A stretch of DNA of 64,000 bases from Comamonas sp. BIGb0152 (GCF_024809975.1 NZ_JANUDY010000001.1:558001-622000); one strand, 5' to 3'; numbered from the stretch's first letter, positions 18,505-28,364 are shown. Made by a program: numbers and translations. The notes: generated by a model not told the origin, from the letters alone.

Positions 18505-19622
18505 AGAGACTCCTTGAGCGCAGCCAGCATCTGGGCATTTTCTTCGCGGGTGCCCACGGTCAGCCGCAGGCATTGGGCCAGCAGCGGGTGCATGGCCGAT
18601 ACGTTCTTGACCAGCACGCCACGCGCCTTCATCGCCGCCTGCGTCTTGCCGGCATCGGCCACGCGCAGCAGCACCATATTGGCCTCAGAAGGCCAGACCT
18701 TGTGCACGCCGCCCAGCGCTTGCAGCGCATCGATCAGCGGCTGGCGCTCTGCCCGGATGGCGCGGGCCTGCTCGGCATACAGCGCCTCGTGCTCCAGCGC
18801 AAAAATGGCGGTTTCGCAGTTGAGCACGCTGATGTTGTAGGGCGGGCGCACCTTGTCGATCTCGTTGACGATGGCCGCTGGCCCCACCAGGTAGCCCAGC
18901 CGCACACCGGCTAGGCCGAACTTGGACAAGGTACGCATCAGCAGCACATGGGCATTGCGCGCAGGGTCGGCACGCATCGGGTCCATCCAGCTGCGGCTGG
19001 CAAAGGGCTGGTAGGCCTCGTCCATCACCACCAGGCCGCCGATCTGGGCCACGGCATCAATGACGGCCTGCACCTTGTCCTCGTCCCACAAGGTGGCCGT
19101 GGGGTTGTTGGGGTAGGCGATATAGGTGATGGCCGGCTTGTGCGCAGCAATCGCGGCCTGCATCGCCGGCACATCCAGGTCAAAATCCGCCGTCAGGTTG
19201 ACGCCGACAAAGTCCAGGCCTTGCAGCTGGGCCGACATGGGATACATCACAAAGCCCGGCATGGGCGCCAGCATCTTGGCGCGGCCTTCGGCATGGGGCT
19301 GGGCCGTAGCCAGCGCCAGCAAGGTGATGATTTCGTCCGAGCCATTGCCCAGCAGCACGGCCGAGCCGGCGGGCGCAGCCACGTAGTCGGCCAGCATCTT
19401 CTTGAGCGCTTCCAGGCGCTCACCGGGGTAGCGATTGATCTCTAATGCGCCCAGCCGCTCGCCCAGCTTTTGCTGCAGCGCAGCGGGCAGGCGGTGGGGG
19501 TTCTCCATGGTGTCCATCTTGAGCAGACCCTTGGAATCCTGCACATGGTAGGCATGCATGGCGCGCACATCGGCGCGAATGCGTTGCAGCGCTTGCAGGG
19601 CGTTGTCTTGAGAGGTCATCAC
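18501..19622 (-). CDS. hisC: Histidinol-phosphate aminotransferase HisC
   Basis: 373 residues, a PLP-dependent fold-type I aminotransferase that converts imidazole acetol phosphate to histidinol phosphate. The PLP lysine is in [24 protein letters not shown] and [10 protein letters not shown] carry the conserved Asn, Asp and Tyr, and the C-terminal [10 protein letters not shown] holds the substrate-binding Arg. It overlaps hisB by four bases. In many Burkholderiales hisC follows hisD directly; here ~3.5 kb of unrelated genes lie between them. Confidence 0.96.
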   Translation of the reverse strand: MMTSQDNALQALQRIRADVRAMHAYHVQDSKGLLKMDTMENPHRLPAALQQKLGERLGALEINRYPGERLEALKKMLADYVAAPAGSAVLLGNGSDEIITLLALATAQPHAEGRAKMLAPMPGFVMYPMSAQLQGLDFVGVNLTADFDLDVPAMQAAIAAHKPAITYIAYPNNPTATLWDEDKVQAVIDAVAQIGGLVVMDEAYQPFASRSWMDPMRADPARNAHVLLMRTLSKFGLAGVRLGYLVGPAAIVNEIDKVRPPYNISVLNCETAIFALEHEALYAEQARAIRAERQPLIDALQALGGVHKVWPSEANMVLLRVADAGKTQAAMKARGVLVKNVSAMHPLLAQCLRLTVGTREENAQMLAALKESL

Positions 19623-19646
19623 ATCACTCTTTCACAGCTGGAATAT

Positions 19647-20087
19647 TCAAGCCTTGGAGGGCGCGGCGGCGGCCTGTTGCAGCGGGTGCACGATGGTCAC
19701 GCCGCCAAACTCAGCGCCATGGGGCAGGTAGAGGCTCAGCATCTGGTGGCAGCCACTGTGCTGGGCGCAGGCCACCGCCAGGCAGTCGCCAAAGTCCAGC
19801 GCATGGCGCGCCTGGATGGCCCAAGCGGTCTCCAAGGTGGCGGCATCGGTTTTCCAGGGGCTCCAGCTTTGGTAGCGGCGGATGGCGGCGCGCGCATCAC
19901 CTTGAGGCATGGGGGTTGCCGCCGTGGTGACCTGGTCATAAAACTCGCTCAGCGCCTGGTTGCCAGTGCGGCCACTGCGGGTGCTCCACAGCACATCGAG
20001 CCAGCCCAAGGTGGCCTGGTACAGCGCGGCATCCGAGATGTTTTCTGCAGCTACCAGTACCGAGGTATCGACAAACACGGTGTTCAT
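19647..20087 (-). CDS. PIN-domain (VapC-like) toxin with altered active site
   Basis: 146 residues of the PIN RNase fold. The first acid is Asp7 in VFVDTSVLV, then Glu48 in NQALSEFY, and Asp98 and Asp101 in ALDFGDCLA. In relatives I recall the next block reads SEDLQHG before GGVxVVNP; here it is SLYLPHG (118-124), so the acidic pair is replaced. Family function is Mg-dependent cleavage of tRNA or rRNA. Activity here is uncertain. Its ATG overlaps the antitoxin stop by four bases. The pair sits between the split parts of the his operon. Confidence 0.85.
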   Translation of the reverse strand: MNTVFVDTSVLVAAENISDAALYQATLGWLDVLWSTRSGRTGNQALSEFYDQVTTAATPMPQGDARAAIRRYQSWSPWKTDAATLETAWAIQARHALDFGDCLAVACAQHSGCHQMLSLYLPHGAEFGGVTIVHPLQQAAAAPSKA

Positions 20088-20353
20088 GCGCCCTCCTGGC
20101 CTGTTTTGCGTTGGCCGCCGATCTGGCGCTCCACACCACGGCCGCTCTGCGGCACCGGGGAGGCAGCGCCGCCTTGCCAGCTGCGCTCATCGGTGCGCCA
20201 GGCCAGGTAAGCCCTTTCGTAGGCATCCTCGCGCTGCTGGAGCTCGGCCATAAAATCCCCTACCATGCGCGAGACGCTGGTGCCGCGCCGTGCAGCCTCA
20301 ACCCGTGCCCATTCCAGCACGCTGTCTTCCACGGTAATGGTGAGATTTTTCAT
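20084..20353 (-). CDS. Ribbon-helix-helix type antitoxin of the PIN toxin
   Basis: 89 residues. The N-terminus MKNLTITVEDSVLEWARV then RRGTSVSRMVGDFM fits a ribbon-helix-helix DNA-binding domain of VapB-type antitoxins. The C-terminal ~50 residues are polar, as expected for the toxin-binding tail. ATG at 20353 was preferred over one six codons upstream because homology begins there. It overlaps the toxin gene by four bases. A strong inverted repeat just upstream is the likely autoregulatory operator. Confidence 0.8.
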   Translation of the reverse strand: MKNLTITVEDSVLEWARVEAARRGTSVSRMVGDFMAELQQREDAYERAYLAWRTDERSWQGGAASPVPQSGRGVERQIGGQRKTGQEGA

Positions 20354-20370
20354 GGAAGGCATATTACACA

Positions 20371-20395
20371 AAATTCGTGTTGCACGAATTTCGTG
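20371..20395. promoter_or_regulatory. Probable toxin-antitoxin operator (nested inverted repeats)
   Basis: Two overlapping perfect inverted repeats: AAATTCGTG-TTG-CACGAATTT (20371-20391) and CACGAA-T-TTCGTG (20383-20395), starting 17 bases upstream of the antitoxin ATG. Symmetric sites of this kind are typical for RHH antitoxin autorepression. The interval is also upstream of the divergent sirtuin gene (start 20465). The 16-mer beginning at 20383 recurs at 34177. Confidence 0.65.
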
Positions 20396-20464
20396 TCGTC
20401 AATCCAGACTGCAGCAGTGGGTTGCCGCTGCCACTATCATCCCAGGCAGCCAAGCCCCTACGCC

Positions 20465-21355
20465 ATGCCACTTCTTACTGATGCGCTCCCGCAAACCCCC
20501 GCCGCCACTGCCGCCACTGCTGATCTGGCAGCCCTGACCACTTTGCTGGCACAGCACCGCCCCTGGACCGTGCTGACGGGCGCGGGCGTGAGCACCGGCA
20601 GCGGCATTCCGGACTACCGCGATGCACAAGGCGCCTGGAAGCGCCCCGCCCCCGTGCGCTTTCAGGACTTCATGGCGGACGATCCGGCCACACGCCAGCG
20701 CTACTGGGCGCGCAGCCTGGTGGGCTGGCCGGTGTTCTCGCAAGCGCAGCCCAATGCGGCGCACCATGCCTTGGCCCAGCTGGAGCAGGCGGGCTTTGTC
20801 CAGACCCTCATCACTCAGAATGTTGACGGCCTGCACCAGCGCGCTGGCAGCCGCCGGGTGGTGGATTTGCATGGCCGGCTGGACCAGGTGGTGTGCATGG
20901 CCTGCAAGCATCGCCTGGCGCGTGCCGATTTCCAGCACCAGCTGTTGGCAGCCAACCCCGGTTGGCAGCACCTGAGCGCGCAAGCCGCACCCGACGGCGA
21001 TGCGGACCTGGCCGGTGTGGACTTTGCGGCTTTCCAGGTACCGGCCTGCCCGGTGTGCGGCGGTATTCTCAAACCCGATGTGGTCTTTTATGGCGAAAAC
21101 GTGCCGCCTGCACGCCGCCAGGAGGCGCTGGATGGGCTGGCCGCCAGTGGCGCGCTGCTGGTGGTGGGCAGCTCCTTGATGGTCTATTCGGGCCTGCGCT
21201 TTGTCCATGCCGCCAAGCAAGCGGGCCTGCCGGTGGCAGCCATCAACCTGGGACAGATGCGCGATGGCGCCGTGCTGGATATGCAACTGCACGAAGCCTG
21301 TGCGCCAGCACTGCGCAACCTGGCCGATCTGCTCGCGCCTGCCCACAGCGACTGA
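20465..21355 (+). CDS. Sirtuin-family NAD-dependent protein deacylase
   Basis: 296 residues. The Rossmann NAD-binding motifs GAGVSTGSGIPDYRD and TQNVDGLHQRAG are intact, the catalytic His is in DLHGRL, and a Zn site is formed by CMAC and CPVC. KPDVVFYGE and VVGSSLMVYSG are also typical. The pattern resembles class II (SIRT4-like) bacterial sirtuins, which remove acyl groups from lysines in the cytoplasm. The start was chosen at MPLLTDAL because the upstream extension overlaps the toxin-antitoxin promoter and lacks homology; no strong ribosome site is visible. It is transcribed opposite to the his genes that flank it. Confidence 0.93.
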   Translation: MPLLTDALPQTPAATAATADLAALTTLLAQHRPWTVLTGAGVSTGSGIPDYRDAQGAWKRPAPVRFQDFMADDPATRQRYWARSLVGWPVFSQAQPNAAHHALAQLEQAGFVQTLITQNVDGLHQRAGSRRVVDLHGRLDQVVCMACKHRLARADFQHQLLAANPGWQHLSAQAAPDGDADLAGVDFAAFQVPACPVCGGILKPDVVFYGENVPPARRQEALDGLAASGALLVVGSSLMVYSGLRFVHAAKQAGLPVAAINLGQMRDGAVLDMQLHEACAPALRNLADLLAPAHSD

Positions 21356-21493
21356 CATTTTCAGTAACCAAAACCCCAGCCCGGCACGCCGCCAGCGCTA
21401 GATGGAGCCGCAAGCCTGCAGCTACACTAGCCAGCTTTACATGGCCTGCAACCCCGCCCCAGCGTTGCGAGGCTCCCCACCTCGCTTTGTTGC

Positions 21494-23032
21494 ATGTACC
21501 CTGCCGCCTCTCTCCTTCTCCCACCACCCGGCCACCAGAAAACGCTGCGCCTCATGCTGGCCCTCGCCTGCCTGTATGCGCTGGCCTGGACCCTTTTCCC
21601 GCCGCTGCTGGCCCCCAGCTTTCCGCTGGATGTGGTCGAGAGCCTGGGCTGGGGCCGTGAGTGGCAATGGGGCTATTACAAGCACCCACCGCTGCCGCCG
21701 ATTGCGCTGCATGTGTCCTTTTTGGCGCTGGGCCGCTGGGGCCCCTTTGCACTGAGCCAGCTGTGCGTGGCGCTCACCTTGTGGCTGGTGTGGCTGACGG
21801 CCTGCCGCCTGGTAGGGCGCGAGCGGGCCTTTATCGGCACCGTGCTGACCATGGGCGTGGTCTTTTACACCCGGCCCGCGCTGGAGTTCAACCACAACAT
21901 CGCGCAGATGCCGTTTTGGGCGGGTATCTGCTACTTCTACCTGGCCGCCTGGCAGGACGACAAGCGCTGGCAGTGGCTGATGCTCGGCCTGATGGCAGGC
22001 CTGGGCCTGCTGAGCAAATACTCGATCGGCCTGCTGCTGCTGTGCCTGGGGCTGTTTACCGTGTTGAGCCCAGCACGCAGCCTGCTGCGCCGCCCCGGGC
22101 CCTGGCTGGCGCTGGCCGTCATGGCCCTGGTGTTTGCGCCGCATCTGCTTTGGCTGCAGCACCACGACTGGCTGCCTTTCTCCTATGCCAAGTACCGCTC
22201 CAGCACCTCGGGCGAATCGCCCCGCGCCGGCGCGCTGGGCTTTTTGCTGACCCAGCTGCTCAACCACCTGCCGCTGCTGCTGGTGCTGCTGTTTGCCTAT
22301 GTTCGGCTGCGCTGGTCCAAGCTGCGGCCTGCTACCACCGCCCCCTGGCAATGGCATAGCACGCAGCCCGCCTACCTTTGCCTGATCGCCCTTGCACCCG
22401 GTTTGCTGCTGGCCGCGCTGGGCATGGCGCTGGGCCTGCGCCTGCGTGATATGTGGGGTGTGCCGATGTGGCCTTTCAGCGGCGTGCTGGCTGCCGCGCT
22501 GATCCCCAGCGCCTGGCTAGGCCCCATGCGCCGTTATCTGCTGCGCGGCATTGTTGTGTGGTTGGTTCTCATCTCGCTGCTCTGCGGCCTCTACCTGTGG
22601 AAGATCTCGGACTTTCGCAAAAGCCCGGTGCGCAGCGATTGGCCCTCCGCCGCGTTGGCGCAGCAGGCCGAGGCCACCTGGAACACGCTGTCCAGCTGCC
22701 CGCTGGATACCGTGGCCAGCGATGCCTGGACGGGCGGCTTGGTGGCGATTGGCGCCCAAAGCCAGCCGTCGGTATTGATCCCGGGCGACCCACGCTATTC
22801 ACCCTGGGCCACGGCCGAGCGGCTGCAAAGCCGTGGCGCACTGCGGATCTGGCAGGCTGAAGAGGATGCGGACCGGGATGCCCCAACTGGGCCCTATCCG
22901 GTGCTTGATGGGCTGCAAGGCATGCACATGCATGAAGGCGAATGGGCCATTCCCTGGCCCCGAGGCCAGAGCCGTGCGGACCTGGTGGTTCAATGGCGCG
23001 CCTATGTGCCTGCAGCCTGCGAACGCCGTTGA
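21494..23032 (+). CDS. GT39/ArnT-like membrane glycosyltransferase
   Basis: 512 residues with about ten hydrophobic segments in residues 15-375 and a soluble periplasmic-type C-terminal ~130 residues. The first loop has LDVVES and then YYKHPPLP, matching the PMT_2/GT39 family (polyprenyl-phosphate-sugar dependent; for example ArnT, which modifies lipid A). Donor and acceptor cannot be told from sequence. It follows the sirtuin on the plus strand after 138 bases and ends 59 bases before the convergent hisD stop. Confidence 0.85.
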   Translation: MYPAASLLLPPPGHQKTLRLMLALACLYALAWTLFPPLLAPSFPLDVVESLGWGREWQWGYYKHPPLPPIALHVSFLALGRWGPFALSQLCVALTLWLVWLTACRLVGRERAFIGTVLTMGVVFYTRPALEFNHNIAQMPFWAGICYFYLAAWQDDKRWQWLMLGLMAGLGLLSKYSIGLLLLCLGLFTVLSPARSLLRRPGPWLALAVMALVFAPHLLWLQHHDWLPFSYAKYRSSTSGESPRAGALGFLLTQLLNHLPLLLVLLFAYVRLRWSKLRPATTAPWQWHSTQPAYLCLIALAPGLLLAALGMALGLRLRDMWGVPMWPFSGVLAAALIPSAWLGPMRRYLLRGIVVWLVLISLLCGLYLWKISDFRKSPVRSDWPSAALAQQAEATWNTLSSCPLDTVASDAWTGGLVAIGAQSQPSVLIPGDPRYSPWATAERLQSRGALRIWQAEEDADRDAPTGPYPVLDGLQGMHMHEGEWAIPWPRGQSRADLVVQWRAYVPAACERR

Positions 23033-23091
23033 TCACCGCTTTGCTTGCTCTGCCCCTGCCGTTTTGGCTGGGGGCAGCAGGCGAGCGATGC

Positions 23092-24411
23092 TTAGCGCTT
23101 GATGCGCATCTCGGCCGCCCGCGCGTGGCCCTGCAGGCCTTCGCCGTAGGCCAACACCGCAGCGGTCTTGCCCAGCACCTGGGCACCGGCCTCGCTCACC
23201 TCGATCAGGCTGGAGCGCTTTTGGAAATCGTAGACCCCCAGCGGTGACGAGAAACGGGCCGTGCCGCTGGTGGGCAGCACATGGTTGGGGCCTGCGCAGT
23301 AGTCGCCCAGGCTCTCGCTGGTGTAGGCACCCAGGAAGATCGCGCCGGCATGCTTGAGCAAGGGCTCCCATTGGTGCGGATCGCGGGCGGAAACCTCCAA
23401 GTGTTCGGGCGCGATGCGGTTGCTCAGCGTACAGGCCTCTTCCATGTTGCGCGTCAAAATCAGCGCGCCCCGGTCGGACAGGCTCTTGGCGATGATGGCC
23501 TTGCGTGGCATCTCGGGCAGCAGGCGGTCAATCTCGCGCTGCACGGCATCCAGGTAAGCGGCATCCGGGCAGAGCAGAATCGACTGCGCCAGCTCATCGT
23601 GCTCGGCCTGCGAGAACAGGTCCATGGCCACCCAGTCCGGTGGCGTCGTGCCATCGGCCAGCACCAGGATTTCGCTGGGGCCGGCAATCATGTCGATGCC
23701 CACCAAGCCAAACACGCGCTTTTTGGCACTGGCCACATAGGCGTTGCCTGGGCCGGTGATCTTGTCCACCTTGGGGATGGTGGCCGTGCCATAGGCCAAG
23801 GCGGCCACCGCCTGGGCGCCGCCAATGGTAAAGGCACGGTGCACGCCGGCCACATAGGCGGCAGCCAGCACCAGCGGGTTCTTCACGCCCTGGGGCGTGG
23901 GCACCACCATGATGATGTCTTCCACACCGGCCACATGGGCGGGGATGGCGTTCATCAGCACGCTGCTGGGGTAGGCGGCCTTGCCACCGGGCACATAGAT
24001 GCCGACGCGGTCCAGCGGCGTGACTTTCTGGCCCAGCAAGGTGCCGTCTTCGTCGCGGTAGCTCCAGCTCTCGCCATTGGCCTTTTTCTGGGCCTCATGG
24101 TACGAGCGCACCCGGCGCGCGGCGGATTCAAGGGCTTCGCGCTGCTCGGCGGGCAGGCCCTCAAAGGCGGCTTTGAGCTCTTCCTTGCGCAGCTCCAGCA
24201 CATCCATGCTGCTGACCTGCAGGCCATCAAAGCGCGCCGTGTAGTCCAGCACCGCAGCGTCGCCGCGTTGCTGCACGTCTGCCAGGATATCGGCCACCCG
24301 CTGCTCAATGGCCGCATCCGTGTCTGCCGACCAATGCAGGCGCTGAGCAAAATCATGCTCAAACTGGGCATCGGTGGTTGACAGACGGGCGGGAGCGGCG
24401 ACGAATTCCAT
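23092..24411 (-). CDS. hisD: Histidinol dehydrogenase HisD
   Basis: 439 residues. It performs the last two oxidations, histidinol to histidine, with NAD and Zn. Recognisable blocks are [19 protein letters not shown], the [13 protein letters not shown] segment, [12 protein letters not shown], the Zn/catalytic region [10 protein letters not shown], and RIAPEHLEV with catalytic Glu and His. The C-terminal block [14 protein letters not shown] is also present. It lies 62 bases after hisG on the same strand, but no his gene follows it directly. Confidence 0.97.
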   Translation of the reverse strand: MEFVAAPARLSTTDAQFEHDFAQRLHWSADTDAAIEQRVADILADVQQRGDAAVLDYTARFDGLQVSSMDVLELRKEELKAAFEGLPAEQREALESAARRVRSYHEAQKKANGESWSYRDEDGTLLGQKVTPLDRVGIYVPGGKAAYPSSVLMNAIPAHVAGVEDIIMVVPTPQGVKNPLVLAAAYVAGVHRAFTIGGAQAVAALAYGTATIPKVDKITGPGNAYVASAKKRVFGLVGIDMIAGPSEILVLADGTTPPDWVAMDLFSQAEHDELAQSILLCPDAAYLDAVQREIDRLLPEMPRKAIIAKSLSDRGALILTRNMEEACTLSNRIAPEHLEVSARDPHQWEPLLKHAGAIFLGAYTSESLGDYCAGPNHVLPTSGTARFSSPLGVYDFQKRSSLIEVSEAGAQVLGKTAAVLAYGEGLQGHARAAEMRIKR

Positions 24412-24473
24412 AGTGGTTACCTTCTGACTCAGACACTTTTCAAACAGGCAAGTGCCAGCCTGAGAGGGGGCGC

Positions 24474-25139
24474 TTAAACCGGGGCGGTTTGGGCTACACC
24501 CGCGGCAAACACATCAATGATATGGCGCAGGCGCTTTTGCTTGAGCTTGAGCGCTGCCTGGTTGACCACCAGGTGCGAGCTGATGTCGATGATGTGCTCG
24601 ACTTCCTGCAGGTGGTTGGCGCGCAAGGTGTTGCCGGTGCTCACCAGGTCGACGATGGCATCGGCCAGGCCCGTCAAGGGCGCCAGCTCCATGCTGCCGT
24701 AGAGCTTGATCAGGTCCACGTGCACCCCCTTGCGTGCGAAGAACTCACGCGCAATCAGCGGGTACTTGGTGGCCACCCGCAGGCGTGCGCCGCGCTTGAC
24801 GGCTTGGGCATAGTCAAAATCATTGCGCACCGCCACGCTCACGCGGCACTTGGCAATCTGCAGATCCAGCGGCTGGAACAGGCCCTCGCCACCGTGTTCG
24901 AGCAAGGTGTCCTTGCCGGTCACGCCCAGGTCTGCACCGCCGTACTGCACATAGGTGGGCACATCGGAGGCACGCACCAAGACCACCTGCACATCGGGCT
25001 GGGTGGTGGCAAAAATCAGCTTGCGCGATTTCTCGGGGTCTTCCAGCACCTCGATGCCTGCGGCTGCCAGCAGCGGCAGGGTTTCATCAAAAATACGGCC
25101 TTTGGAGAGGGCCAAGGTGATCATGGTGGTGTTGTCCAT
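24474..25139 (-). CDS. hisG: ATP phosphoribosyltransferase, short form HisG
   Basis: 221 residues. This is the short HisG form, which lacks the C-terminal ACT-like regulatory domain and in known cases depends on HisZ. No hisZ is in the window. It catalyses the first committed step, ATP plus PRPP to phosphoribosyl-[39 protein letters not shown] and the PRPP loop [16 protein letters not shown] are clear. The start could be Met1 or Met6. It follows bolA by 76 bases with no murA between them. Confidence 0.96.
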   Translation of the reverse strand: MDNTTMITLALSKGRIFDETLPLLAAAGIEVLEDPEKSRKLIFATTQPDVQVVLVRASDVPTYVQYGGADLGVTGKDTLLEHGGEGLFQPLDLQIAKCRVSVAVRNDFDYAQAVKRGARLRVATKYPLIAREFFARKGVHVDLIKLYGSMELAPLTGLADAIVDLVSTGNTLRANHLQEVEHIIDISSHLVVNQAALKLKQKRLRHIIDVFAAGVAQTAPV

Positions 25140-25215
25140 TGGGCGCTTTCGCCAGCGGCAGCCTGCGCATCCTTCGCGGATGGGGCGGGGCCAGCCAGGG
25201 TTGAAACAAGAATAA

Positions 25216-25458
25216 TCAGGCCTGCAGCGCAGCCCACTCGGCGGGGGTGTGCGTCTTCATCGACAGCGCATGCACCTCGTCGGTGTGCATCTTCTGGCCC
25301 AAGGTGGCATAGACCAGCTGGTGGCGTTGGATCAGGCGTTTGCCTTCAAAAGCGGGCGAAACAATGGTGGCAAACCAGTGGCGGCCATCACCTTCCAGCG
25401 CAATATGCTCACAGGCCAGGCTGGCCGCGATGATGTCTTTGAGGTCCTCAGCAGTCAT
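25216..25458 (-). CDS. BolA/IbaG-family protein
   Basis: 80 residues covering a complete BolA domain, with the conserved H-x-L-V-Y-x-x-L core (HQLVYATLG) and [19 protein letters not shown]. In related bacteria this small protein (YrbA/IbaG) sits next to mla genes and partners monothiol glutaredoxins in Fe-S handling. The closest homologue here is by context IbaG. It lies 100 bases after the ABC-2 permease gene and before hisG, all on the same strand. Confidence 0.9.
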   Translation of the reverse strand: MTAEDLKDIIAASLACEHIALEGDGRHWFATIVSPAFEGKRLIQRHQLVYATLGQKMHTDEVHALSMKTHTPAEWAALQA

Positions 25459-25558
25459 TGCACGCTCTCACTTAGTCGATTCGAAAGACCGGCCAGCGGC
25501 TGCGTGGGGCGCGCCTCTGGCCGGGCGGCTGCTGCAACACGGCAGCAGCAGGTGTTCA

Positions 25559-26314
25559 TCAATTGCGGATCTTGTAGCCGGTGCGCAGCAGCTGCACGGC
25601 CAGCGCACTCACCAGCAGCCAGGCCACGGCCACAATGCCCAGACTGAGCCAGGGCGAGGTATCGCTCTGGCCAAAAAAGCCGTAGCGGAAGCCGTCGATC
25701 ATGTAGAAGAAGGGGTTCAGGTGGCTGACCTTTTGCCAAAACGGGGGCAGCGACTGGATCGAATAGAACACACCCGACAGAAAGGTCATGGGCACGATCA
25801 CAAAATTCTGGAACGCGGCCATCTGGTCAAACTTGTCGGCCCACAGGCCAGCCAGCAGGCCCAGGGTGCCCATCAGGCCGGCGCCGAGCACGGCAAACAT
25901 CAGCACCCAGGGCAGGGACGCAAAATGCGGTGGCGCAAAGAACAGGGTGATCACATAGACCCCCAGGCCCACAGCCAGACCGCGCACGATGGAGGCGCCG
26001 ACAAAGGCAAAGAACCAGCCCCAGTGCGACAGCGGCGTCAGCAGCACAAACACCAGGCTGCCCATGATCTTGCTTTGCACCAGGCTCGACGAGCTGTTGG
26101 CAAAGGCGTTTTGCAGCAGGCTCATCATCACCAGGCCCGGCACCAGAAACGCGGTGTAGCTGACATTGTCAAACACCGCCACCCGGCCTTGCAGCACATG
26201 GCCAAAGATCAGCAGGTAGAGCACAGCGGTCAGCACCGGCGCCGCCACGGTCTGGAAGCTCACCTTCCAAAACCGCAGCACTTCTTTGTAAAACAGGGTT
26301 TGCCAGCCGTTCAT
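25559..26314 (-). CDS. ABC-2 type exporter permease (YadH-like)
   Basis: 251 residues with about six transmembrane segments. The N-terminus GWQTLFYKEVLRFWKVSFQT and the block VSYTAFLVPGLVMMSLLQNAFANSS match the ABC-2 permease family (YadH/NodJ type). It is the inner-membrane half of an exporter with unknown substrate. Its start overlaps the stop of the ATPase gene by four bases (ATGA), so the two are coupled. In related genomes this pair lies between mlaB and bolA, as here. Confidence 0.92.
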   Translation of the reverse strand: MNGWQTLFYKEVLRFWKVSFQTVAAPVLTAVLYLLIFGHVLQGRVAVFDNVSYTAFLVPGLVMMSLLQNAFANSSSSLVQSKIMGSLVFVLLTPLSHWGWFFAFVGASIVRGLAVGLGVYVITLFFAPPHFASLPWVLMFAVLGAGLMGTLGLLAGLWADKFDQMAAFQNFVIVPMTFLSGVFYSIQSLPPFWQKVSHLNPFFYMIDGFRYGFFGQSDTSPWLSLGIVAVAWLLVSALAVQLLRTGYKIRN

Positions 26315-27261
26315 CGTGCCACTCCCGCGCCCAGTTGCGTCGTGGCATGGTCCACCACGGCATCGCGCGCCATCACTTGCAAAAACACATCTTCCAGATC
26401 CGCGCGGCGGATCTCCAGGTCTTCCACCACCACAGCGGCGGTGCGCAGCTGGCCCAAGATACGTTCCACATCCGCAGCACTGCTGGCCGGCAGTTGCACA
26501 ATGCGGCCGGTAATACGGGCCTGCGCCGCCAGATCAGCGGGCAGCAAGCCATCGGTCTTGAACTGCAGCACATTCGACGAGCTGCCCTGCAGCAACTCGG
26601 CCATGGTCGACAGCGCCACCACATGGCCCGAGCGCAGCATTGCAATGCGGTTGCACAGCGCCTCGGCTTCTTCCAGGTAATGGGTGGTGAGCAGCACCGT
26701 GTGGCCCTGCTTGTTGAGCTTGCTGACGAACTGCCACAAGGTCTGGCGCAGTTCCACGTCGACGCCAGCCGTGGGCTCATCGAGCACGATGATGGGCGGC
26801 TTGTGCACCAGCGCCTGGGCGACCAACACGCGGCGCTTCATGCCACCGCTGAGCTGGCGCATATTGGCGCTGGCCTTGTCGGCCAGGCCCAGGCTTTCGA
26901 GCAGCTCATCGATCCAGGCATCGTTGTTCTTGACACCGAAGTAGCCGGATTGGATGCGCAGCGACTCGCGCACATTGAAGAAGGGGTCAAACACCAGCTC
27001 TTGCGGCACGATGCCGAGCTTGCGGCGCGCGTTGGCATAGTCCTCGCGCACATCGCTGCCCAGCACCTTGACCGAACCACTGCTGGCGCGGGCCAGGCCG
27101 GCCAGAATGCTGATCAAAGAAGTCTTGCCCGCGCCATTGGGCCCAAGCAGGCCAAAGAACTCCCCTTCCTCGATATCGAGGCTGACGTTGTTCAGTGCCT
27201 GGAAGGGACCCTTGGCGGTCTGGTAGACCTTGGAGACGGATTGGAATGCGATGGCGGACAT
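26311..27261 (-). CDS. ABC-2 exporter ATP-binding protein (YadG-like)
   Basis: 316 residues. Walker A is GPNGAGKTS, the signature is LSGGMKRRV and Walker B is PIIVLDEPTAGVD, followed by the H-loop TTHYLEEAEALCN. A C-terminal extension of ~80 residues follows the ATPase core, usual for YadG/CcmA-type subunits. It powers the overlapping YadH-like permease. It follows mlaB after 55 bases. Confidence 0.94.
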   Translation of the reverse strand: MSAIAFQSVSKVYQTAKGPFQALNNVSLDIEEGEFFGLLGPNGAGKTSLISILAGLARASSGSVKVLGSDVREDYANARRKLGIVPQELVFDPFFNVRESLRIQSGYFGVKNNDAWIDELLESLGLADKASANMRQLSGGMKRRVLVAQALVHKPPIIVLDEPTAGVDVELRQTLWQFVSKLNKQGHTVLLTTHYLEEAEALCNRIAMLRSGHVVALSTMAELLQGSSSNVLQFKTDGLLPADLAAQARITGRIVQLPASSAADVERILGQLRTAAVVVEDLEIRRADLEDVFLQVMARDAVVDHATTQLGAGVAR

Positions 27262-27316
27262 GAGTCGGCCATTGTAGGCGCAGCGGCCGGATGGCGCTGT
27301 CCTGGGGATTCAGGCC

Positions 27317-27598
27317 TCAGCCGGCGGTCTCGATCAGGCCATCGACGCCATAAAGGCGCGCCAGCGAGAGCACGGGTGCAGACAATCCGCTCATCTGAAA
27401 GGGCCGGCTCGCCGCCAATGCCGCGCGGCGGCTGCCCAGCAGCACGGCCAGTGCCGACGAATCAAACACGGCCAGTGCACTGGCGTCGATATGCACATCG
27501 GCGCCCGCGGGCAGTTGCGCCATGGCAGCCTGCAACTGCTGCAGGCAGGCCTGGGCCTGGTCATGGGTCAGGGTCGAGGGCAGGCTGAGCACGGCCAT
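27317..27598 (-). CDS. mlaB: STAS-domain protein MlaB
   Basis: 93 residues forming a single STAS domain. The VHIDASALAVFDSSALAVLLGSRRAA stretch carries the Asp-Ser-Ser motif that in MlaB contacts MlaF. It is a cytoplasmic accessory subunit of the MlaFEDB phospholipid transporter. The gene is the last of the mla operon and starts three bases after the mlaC stop. Sequence identity to enteric MlaB is low, so the call rests on fold motif and position. Confidence 0.85.
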   Translation of the reverse strand: MAVLSLPSTLTHDQAQACLQQLQAAMAQLPAGADVHIDASALAVFDSSALAVLLGSRRAALAASRPFQMSGLSAPVLSLARLYGVDGLIETAG

Positions 27599-27601
27599 GG
27601 C

Positions 27602-28249
27602 TTACTTGCCTGCGTTGGCCTTGTTGCGGGCAGCGATCGAATCGATCAAGGTCTGGGGGCTACCACCGGGCTTGTTGAGCTCTTCCTGGAACTGGTTGCG
27701 GTAGGTTTCCACCATCCAGATGCCCATCACATTCAGGTTGTAGATCTTCCAGCCCATGCCCTGGCCGGGGGTCTTGACCAGGCGGTAGTCCAGCTGGATC
27801 GGGTCGCCACGGCCCAGAATCTCAGAGCGCACCACCACCTCTTTGTCCGCAGGCTGCATGCGCACCGGCTTGACGCTGATGGTCTGGTTGCTCACCTGGT
27901 GCAGCGCCCCGGCGTAGGTGTTGACCATCAGCTTCTTGAACTCATCTTGCAGTTGCTGCTGCTGGGAGGCGGTGGCAGTACGCCACTTGGGGCCCACGGC
28001 CGAGGCCATCATGCGGCGAAAATCCACATTGGGCATGACCACGCTGTCCACATAAGACGTGATCTTGGAGACATCACCACCGCGGATGGACTGGTCGGTC
28101 TTCAAGGTGCTCAGCACTTCGTCCGAGAGCTGCTTGATCATGGCGTCCGGCGCCATGTCTGCAGCGCTGGCCATCAATGGAGCAGATGCCAGGCCGGCCA
28201 CCACAGCCCATGCAGCGGAGTACTGTACCCATGCGCGACGATTGATCAT
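27602..28249 (-). CDS. mlaC: Periplasmic phospholipid-shuttle protein MlaC
   Basis: 215 residues with a signal peptide (MINRRAWVQYSAAWAVVAGL, then cleavage near ASA). The mature part has the Ttg2D/MlaC signature: VMPNVDFRRMMASAVGPKWRTAT, VNTYAGALHQVSNQTI and GWKIYNLNVMGIWMVETYRNQF. MlaC carries phospholipids across the periplasm between the MlaA complex and MlaFEDB. ATG at 28249 was chosen because an AAGGA site precedes it and the signal peptide starts there. A 115-base gap separates it from mlaA. Confidence 0.94.
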   Translation of the reverse strand: MINRRAWVQYSAAWAVVAGLASAPLMASAADMAPDAMIKQLSDEVLSTLKTDQSIRGGDVSKITSYVDSVVMPNVDFRRMMASAVGPKWRTATASQQQQLQDEFKKLMVNTYAGALHQVSNQTISVKPVRMQPADKEVVVRSEILGRGDPIQLDYRLVKTPGQGMGWKIYNLNVMGIWMVETYRNQFQEELNKPGGSPQTLIDSIAARNKANAGK

Positions 28250-28364
28250 ATTGGTTCCTTTGTAGCCCGCGTCTGCAACCCAGACCCGAACGTTTTTTAG
28301 AGGCTGAGGTGGGCGCGCAGTTGCATGCACCACCAGATTTCTTGTAAGTTTTTATAAATTTGGC

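Noticed and set aside
23039-23090. Hairpin CTGCCCC / GGGGCAG between the GT39 gene and hisD
   Set aside because: The stem is present but there is no T run on either side, so I did not call it a terminator.
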